This document shows, one piece after another, positions 7,323 to 9,884 of a stretch of DNA of 9,884 nt (positions are counted from its first letter, which is position 1; the number at the start of each line of letters is the position of its first letter). The stretch covers positions 1-9,884 of the forward strand of contig JABGTQ010000043.1 of the NCBI GenBank assembly GCA_018647025.1. The letters are read 5' to 3'. This DNA is from Nitrospina sp. (GTDB lineage Bacteria > Nitrospinota > Nitrospinia > Nitrospinales > VA-1). Under the pieces are notes generated by a model. That model searched no databases. It was not told the origin of the DNA and was given only the letters and a program-made list of their open reading frames with translations. Position numbers and translations under genes: made by a program.

Positions 7323-8122
7323 CACGAATAACAACCTGTTTTGAAAAATTAAAAGCTGAAAAACGAAAAGCTCTTGTAGTTTTCATTACTGCAGGAGACC
7401 CAGACCTTGAGCAAACCAAGAGTATTCTTGATGTAATAGATGATAGTGGGGCTGATATCATTGAATTAGGTGTCCCTTTTTCAGATCCGTTAGCAGACGG
7501 TTCAATCATTCAGGCTGCTTCATTGCGCTCTCTTAAAAGCGGAACAACTTTAAAGAAAATTATTTCTCTAGTTAAGGAAATTCGCAGGACTCGAAACCTT
7601 CCTATTATTCTAATGACGAGCTTTAATCCTGTATTCGTCTACGGAGAACAACAGTTTGTTAAAGATGCGGTATCCGTTGGTGTTGATGGAGTTATTATTC
7701 CTGACCTGCCTCCTGAAGAAGCGGATAAATTTTCTGTTTGCGCTGAGGAAAGTGGTCTTGATTTAATACATCTATTAGCGCCTACTAGTCCAAATGAAAG
7801 AATAGAGATGGTTGCTAAAAAGGGTCGAGGCTTTATTTATTATATTTCTCTTACAGGGACTACAGGTGTTCGTGCTAAATTAGCTGATGACTTAGGTGAT
7901 AAAGTTGCATCTATTAAACAAATATCAGATATTCCAGTTCTTATCGGGTTTGGTATATCAAGCCCCGACTTAGCACGAGAAGCGACCAAGTTTTCTGATG
8001 GTGTTATTGTCGGGAGTGCTGTCGTGAAATTGATTGAAAGTAACTCTGAGCCGATAGAAAGAAATAAAAAATTAGCCGAATTTATTACTTCAATAAAACA
8101 AGCCATTAGCAATCCCTGTTAA
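7319..8122 (+). CDS. trpA: tryptophan synthase alpha chain
   Basis: TrpA cleaves indole-3-glycerol phosphate to indole and glyceraldehyde 3-phosphate and passes indole to TrpB. The 267 residues align without gaps to the usual numbering at the active site: [13 protein letters not shown] places the catalytic acids at Glu49 and Asp60. IIPDLPPEE (126-134), the flexible loop [12 protein letters not shown] (174-185), GFGISSP (210-216) and GVIVGSAVV (228-236) form the rest of the barrel and the phosphate site. The start is GTG at 7319, overlapping the trpB TGA, with GGAG at 7307-7310 eight nt upstream. The family's common YYNP motif is SFNP here (101-104), a minor change. Confidence 0.97.
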   Translation: MTRITTCFEKLKAEKRKALVVFITAGDPDLEQTKSILDVIDDSGADIIELGVPFSDPLADGSIIQAASLRSLKSGTTLKKIISLVKEIRRTRNLPIILMTSFNPVFVYGEQQFVKDAVSVGVDGVIIPDLPPEEADKFSVCAEESGLDLIHLLAPTSPNERIEMVAKKGRGFIYYISLTGTTGVRAKLADDLGDKVASIKQISDIPVLIGFGISSPDLAREATKFSDGVIVGSAVVKLIESNSEPIERNKKLAEFITSIKQAISNPC

Positions 8123-8824
8123 ATGAGCGATTCTAATCGCTACATTCCTGAAATCTCCGTTGTTATCCCAGCTTATAATGAAGAGGAGTCCATCGGACTT
8201 GTTATTAAAAGTCTTCCTCAAAAAAAAATAAAAGAAATTATAGTTGTTAATAATGGCTCAACTGATAAGACTGCCTCTATTGCAAAACAATATGGTGCTA
8301 GGGTAGTCAATGAGATTTGTCGTGGGTATGGAGCCGCTTGTCTTAAAGGAATTTCTGAAGTTAACGATCCTGAAATCGTTGTTTTTGTTGACGGTGATTT
8401 TAGTGACTATCCTGAAGAAATTGAAATTTTAGTAAAGCCAATTGTGGAAAACCGAGCAGACTTTGTGCTAGGGAGTCGTATGATATTTTCTGAAAGTCGA
8501 GCTGCGTTATTACCGCAAGCGAGATATGGAAATCTTTTAGCAGTATTCCTTATCAGATTGTTTTTTCGATACAAATTTACTGACCTTGGTCCATTTCGAG
8601 CTATTCGTTATCAGTCATTGAAAGAAATAAGTATGACTGATAAAAACTTTGGATGGACAGTTGAAATGCAGATAAAGGCAGTAAAGCATGGACTAAAGAT
8701 CATGGAAATTCCAGTTCATTATAGAAAGCGTATAGGAGTATCTAAAATTACCGGGACCATATCAGGGACGTTTAAAGCAGGGATAAAAATAATCTTTACG
8801 ATATTCAAATTTTTGTTAACCTAG
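8123..8824 (+). CDS. family 2 glycosyltransferase, dolichol-phosphate mannose synthase-like
   Basis: This 233-residue GT-A fold enzyme probably moves a sugar from a nucleotide sugar to a lipid or other acceptor at the cytosolic face of the membrane. Visible are the nucleotide-binding start VVIPAYNEEESIG (13-25), VVNNGSTDKT (41-50), the metal-binding DGD (90-92), the acceptor region TDLGPFRAIR (153-162), GWTVEMQ (177-183) and the basic C-terminal motif RKRIGVSKITGT (201-212). The family is that of DPM1-like enzymes. There is no long membrane domain; a short hydrophobic tail (about 222-233) may touch the membrane. The donor and acceptor are not deducible. The ATG follows the trpA TAA with no gap, so it is almost surely on the trp transcript. 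No Shine-Dalgarno sequence is visible, which suggests re-initiation after trpA. Confidence 0.88.
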   Translation: MSDSNRYIPEISVVIPAYNEEESIGLVIKSLPQKKIKEIIVVNNGSTDKTASIAKQYGARVVNEICRGYGAACLKGISEVNDPEIVVFVDGDFSDYPEEIEILVKPIVENRADFVLGSRMIFSESRAALLPQARYGNLLAVFLIRLFFRYKFTDLGPFRAIRYQSLKEISMTDKNFGWTVEMQIKAVKHGLKIMEIPVHYRKRIGVSKITGTISGTFKAGIKIIFTIFKFLLT

Positions 8825-8860
8825 TTACTCAATCTATTAAAAACTTTAGGGATAAAATAT

Positions 8861-9667
8861 ATGTTTTCCTGTGTTTTAAAGTATTTGTATAGATTTAAAG
8901 TGATGCTTTTATTAATCTTTGCCATTGTGGCGACTTCAAACTTTTGTTACGCAGCTGATCCCATTGAAAAGCTAATACACGATAGACTGAGTGCTGATAA
9001 AAAGGCATTGGATTTAAGTGGAATGAATATTGGCATCCGTGGGGCTAAAGTTTTGGCAGGCTTGAGTCTTCTTTCGAATGTAGAAACACTCCTTTTACAA
9101 GGAAATAAAATTAAATATGAAGGAATAAAAGCTCTAGCGAAATCTCCTCACGCTAAAAACCTCAAGCATCTCGATCTATGGGGTAATATGATTGGAGATA
9201 TGGGATTAAAAGTAATTTGCGAGTCAAATTATATACAGAGACTTGATGTATTAAAACTCTGGAAAAATGAGATAGGGGACGATAGTTTGGAGTTAATGGT
9301 TAAGTCTTCCAACTTCAAACAATTAAAGACTCTTATGTTAAACGATAATATGGTGACTCCGATCGGCGCTAGTCATTTGGCAAACCCAGATGTATTTCCT
9401 CGGTTAAAAACACTGAATTTATTCCGCAACGATATTGGTGACGAGGGAGCTTTCGCATTTTCTCGCTCAAAACCATTCATTAATTTAAGATTTTTTTATA
9501 TAGGTGAAAATAATCTTACTGATAATGGTGCAGTAGCACTCATTAATTCAAACTCATTCCCAAGCCTTGAAGTTTTGGATATGGTGAAAAATCATTTAGG
9601 TGAAAAAACTGTGATCGCTTCTTTTAAGACCCGAAAAAATAAAAAAATTCAAATTATTATCCGATAA
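8861..9667 (+). CDS. exported leucine-rich-repeat protein (ribonuclease-inhibitor type)
   Basis: The N-terminus is a signal peptide: basic residues up to Lys13, a hydrophobic core (14-26) and a probable signal peptidase I site after CYA (residue 31). There is no good lipobox around Cys29. The mature part holds about eight leucine-rich repeats of 27 residues, starting near residues 47, 74, 101, 128, 155, 182, 209 and 236, with the pattern L..L.L..N.IGD.G...L..S..F... This is the ribonuclease-inhibitor-like class, which builds a curved binding surface, usually for proteins. The last repeat breaks into a basic tail (KTRKNKKIQIIIR). The ATG at 8861 has GGG at 8849-8851 nine nt upstream; a Met at residue 15 is a less likely start. 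It follows the glycosyltransferase by 36 nt and may share its transcript. The partner is unknown. Confidence 0.85.
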   Translation: MFSCVLKYLYRFKVMLLLIFAIVATSNFCYAADPIEKLIHDRLSADKKALDLSGMNIGIRGAKVLAGLSLLSNVETLLLQGNKIKYEGIKALAKSPHAKNLKHLDLWGNMIGDMGLKVICESNYIQRLDVLKLWKNEIGDDSLELMVKSSNFKQLKTLMLNDNMVTPIGASHLANPDVFPRLKTLNLFRNDIGDEGAFAFSRSKPFINLRFFYIGENNLTDNGAVALINSNSFPSLEVLDMVKNHLGEKTVIASFKTRKNKKIQIIIR

Positions 9668-9723
9668 CTTTAGTGGCATAAAGTGCATGCCTTAGAATCA
9701 GTAAATTTTTCATACTAAGATCT

Positions 9724-9884
9724 ATGAATAGGACAGGTAAAATTATTGTATCAGTAGTTTTATTATCTAGTTTATTTGCCGTTGCACTAGTTTCTGCAGA
9801 CGAGCGATATCCTTACCCGTCTATCGGTGATGGTAAAACTGGTATAGAGGTAGCGCTTACTTTAGTTGATGGAATTACTGCTGA
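9724..9884 (+). CDS. exported protein of unknown function, 3'-truncated
   Basis: An ATG at 9724 opens a frame that runs to the window end without a stop (53 full codons). The first 25 residues form a clear signal peptide: MNRTGK, then the hydrophobic run IIVSVVLLSSLFAVALV, and a likely cleavage site after VSA, giving a mature start DERYPYPS. The visible mature part (SIGDGKTGIEVALTLVDGIT) is not recognised. The upstream sequence has only a weak AAG Shine-Dalgarno match. The gap from the leucine-rich-repeat gene is 56 nt, and no strong terminator is seen in it. Confidence 0.65.
   Translation, partial: MNRTGKIIVSVVLLSSLFAVALVSADERYPYPSIGDGKTGIEVALTLVDGITA

Noticed and set aside
294..8112. Several minus-strand open frames of 62-122 codons opposite the propeller, trp and glycosyltransferase genes
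   Set aside because: Each lies antisense to a well-supported gene, has no family motif and no sensible start context. They are by-products of the coding strand.
9675..9691. GGCAT/ATGCC hairpin after the leucine-rich-repeat gene as a terminator
   Set aside because: The stem is only 5 bp with a 7-nt loop, and the nearest T-run (about 9705-9710) is too far away for an intrinsic terminator.

Overview
The window is AT-rich (roughly 60% A+T by eye). It reads as a compact bacterial chromosome segment with every gene on the + strand. The core is a complete seven-gene tryptophan operon in the order trpE-G-D-C-F-B-A. Two exported proteins with signal peptides point to a Gram-negative-type cell. The unfused trp genes, the VWGS...VYAVG...GTILHFDG repeats and the leucine-rich-repeat protein resemble marine deltaproteobacterial, SAR324 or Nitrospinota-like genomes. 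That placement is a low-confidence guess from general resemblance, not a search.

Layout. Positions 2-1297 hold two head-to-tail reading frames made of one ~39-residue beta-propeller-like repeat. They share a reading frame and are separated only by a TAG stop followed directly by ATG (467-472). Positions 1298-1450 are intergenic and contain a good sigma70-type promoter (TTGACA at 1341, extended -10 at 1362-1370) but no tryptophan-codon leader peptide. Positions 1451-8122 are trpEGDCFBA: 4-nt overlaps at trpE/trpG and trpB/trpA, a 29-nt overlap at trpC/trpF, short AT-rich gaps before trpD and trpC, and one larger gap (6014-6110) before trpB that carries a perfect 8-bp inverted repeat. A family 2 glycosyltransferase begins at the base after the trpA stop (8123-8824) and is probably the last member of the transcript. 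It is followed by an exported leucine-rich-repeat protein (8861-9667) and the first 53 codons of another exported protein (9724 to the window end).

How the genes work together. TrpE and TrpG form anthranilate synthase. TrpD, TrpF and TrpC convert anthranilate to indole-3-glycerol phosphate. TrpA and TrpB form tryptophan synthase. All recognisable catalytic residues are present, so the pathway from chorismate to tryptophan looks intact. The glycosyltransferase has no obvious metabolic link to tryptophan and is probably a passenger in the transcript. The flanking repeat proteins are of unknown function.

The points most worth a second look are the in-frame TAG/ATG junction in the propeller locus, where the linker between repeats is present twice over 24 nt, and the dyad in front of trpB. 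The core of the window is otherwise conventional, and I see no convincing evidence of a wholly new system.
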